Assembly (NCBI GenBank): GCA_964570665.1
Contig: CAZMZH010000009.1
Span: forward strand, 1-64,000
Source: JAJDAT01 sp964570665
GTDB lineage: Bacteria; Nitrospinota; Nitrospinia; Nitrospinales; JAJDAT01
Direction: 5' to 3'
Length of the DNA: 64,000 nt
Within the stretch, counting starts at the first letter, position 1. Each line of letters opens with the position of its first letter. This document shows positions 63,525 through 64,000 of the stretch, in pieces. The position numbers and the translations under genes were made by a program. The notes under the pieces are model-generated. The model made no database searches. It was not told where the DNA came from and saw only the letters and a program-made list of their open reading frames with translations.

Positions 63525-63717
63525 CTCAATTTTCCAAAATATTAAAAATGTGGTTATGTTTTCTAATAAAGCTTGATCTAAATAAGTCGGCTTTTTACAA
63601 ATTTTAATTAGCGATTATCAAAAAGAATATTAATTCATAATTTTTCAATAGGATGTAGGGAGAGATTTGTTTGCGGTGAACTTGACTAACCTAAACCAGT
63701 CAGGTAACTTAAGAGTT

Positions 63718-64000
63718 ATGAAATTAACCTTTCCCGAGTATGTCCAGTTATTTAAAAAGTATATTATTGTTGAAAAAAATGTATCGAACCATACTATTAC
63801 AAACTATTTGGGCGATCTCAATCAATTTTATTTATTTTTAAAAGAGTCAGGTCATGTCTCATTAGAAGAGGAAACGGAAGTTTCCAAGATAGACCGAATT
63901 TCAGTGCGGTCGTTTATGGGATATTTATCCAAGAAGTCTTATTCTGGAGCTTCTATGGGTAGAAAGCTCGCTTCTTTAAGTTCTTTCTTTAAATTCCTTT
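63718..64000 (+). CDS. XerC/D-like tyrosine recombinase, 5' part
   Basis: An open frame from ATG at 63718 (AAGAG upstream; an in-frame GTG at 63676 is the alternative) runs to the window end. It matches the N-terminal SAM-like core-binding domain of XerC/XerD: YVQLFKKYIIVEKNVSNHTITNYLGDLNQFYLFL, then SVRSFMGYLSKK and GRKLASLSSFFKFL. The catalytic domain lies outside. Together with housekeeping neighbours this fits the chromosome-dimer resolution recombinase rather than an element integrase. Confidence 0.8.
   Translation, partial: MKLTFPEYVQLFKKYIIVEKNVSNHTITNYLGDLNQFYLFLKESGHVSLEEETEVSKIDRISVRSFMGYLSKKSYSGASMGRKLASLSSFFKFL

Overview
The window reads as AT-rich chromosomal DNA from a free-living, probably aquatic, Gram-negative bacterium. 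Support for an outer membrane comes from TonB, ExbB, two ExbD proteins, a TonB-dependent receptor and several Sec-type signal peptides. Chemotaxis proteins (CheB, an MCP, a CheX-like protein), many two-component proteins, several TPR proteins and two SulP anion transporters suggest a sensing, marine-type lifestyle. The mix would suit a Nitrospinota-like or deltaproteobacterial-type lineage, but this is inference from gene content; there is no 16S rRNA or other decisive marker here.

Layout. 1-4.9 kb: the 5' part of a prepilin gene cut by the left edge, a secreted Lys/Ser-repeat protein, a polytopic membrane protein, a membrane-anchored SGNH hydrolase flanked by tRNA 3'-end-like fragments, and CheB. 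5-11 kb: an MCP, CreA, a CBS protein, a Spy/CpxP-like periplasmic protein and a HAMP sensor with no output domain. 11-17.5 kb: two SulP transporters with related leader regions, then a NarL-type kinase/regulator pair. 17.5-28.7 kb: a dehydratase/ornithine-cyclodeaminase pair, a second CBS protein, a dienelactone hydrolase, a receiver-kinase hybrid, a methyltransferase, a TPR protein, a lone receiver, an MscS channel, a ferredoxin-metallo-beta-lactamase protein and an orphan ParD-type antitoxin. 28.7-43.2 kb: a membrane glycosyltransferase-like protein, a second SGNH protein, MazG, TPR and FGE-sulfatase proteins, a DUF433/DUF5615 toxin-antitoxin module inserted beside hemW with a decayed partial hemW copy, then hemW, era, map and an M1-like peptidase. 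43.2-49 kb: tandem and dispersed repeats, a bacterioferritin lacking two ferroxidase ligands, and an accessory island (a cysteine-protease-like protein, a Phd/RelE module, a GmrSD-like DUF262/DUF1524 nuclease and a broken integrase) that abuts the stop codon of fur. 49-56.5 kb: an iron-uptake block of fur, a probable Fur-controlled small RNA, exbB-exbD-exbD-tonB, a secreted DxNxDG-repeat protein and a TonB-dependent receptor, with Fur-box-like sites overlapping three promoters. 56.5-64 kb: a TPR-methyltransferase, small envelope proteins, a degenerate receiver-CheX protein, a WbpM-type sugar dehydratase, a coiled-coil membrane protein and the start of a XerC-like recombinase.

The best coherent system is the iron block: Fur would repress the Ton energy-transduction operon, the receptor and an unannotated transcript of about 230 nt that begins at a Fur-box promoter and ends at an intrinsic terminator, as in RyhB/PrrF-type iron-sparing RNAs. 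The best evolutionary stories are the repeated SulP leaders with a coupled upstream mini-ORF, the toxin-antitoxin insertion that left a partial hemW copy, and the island between bacterioferritin and fur.
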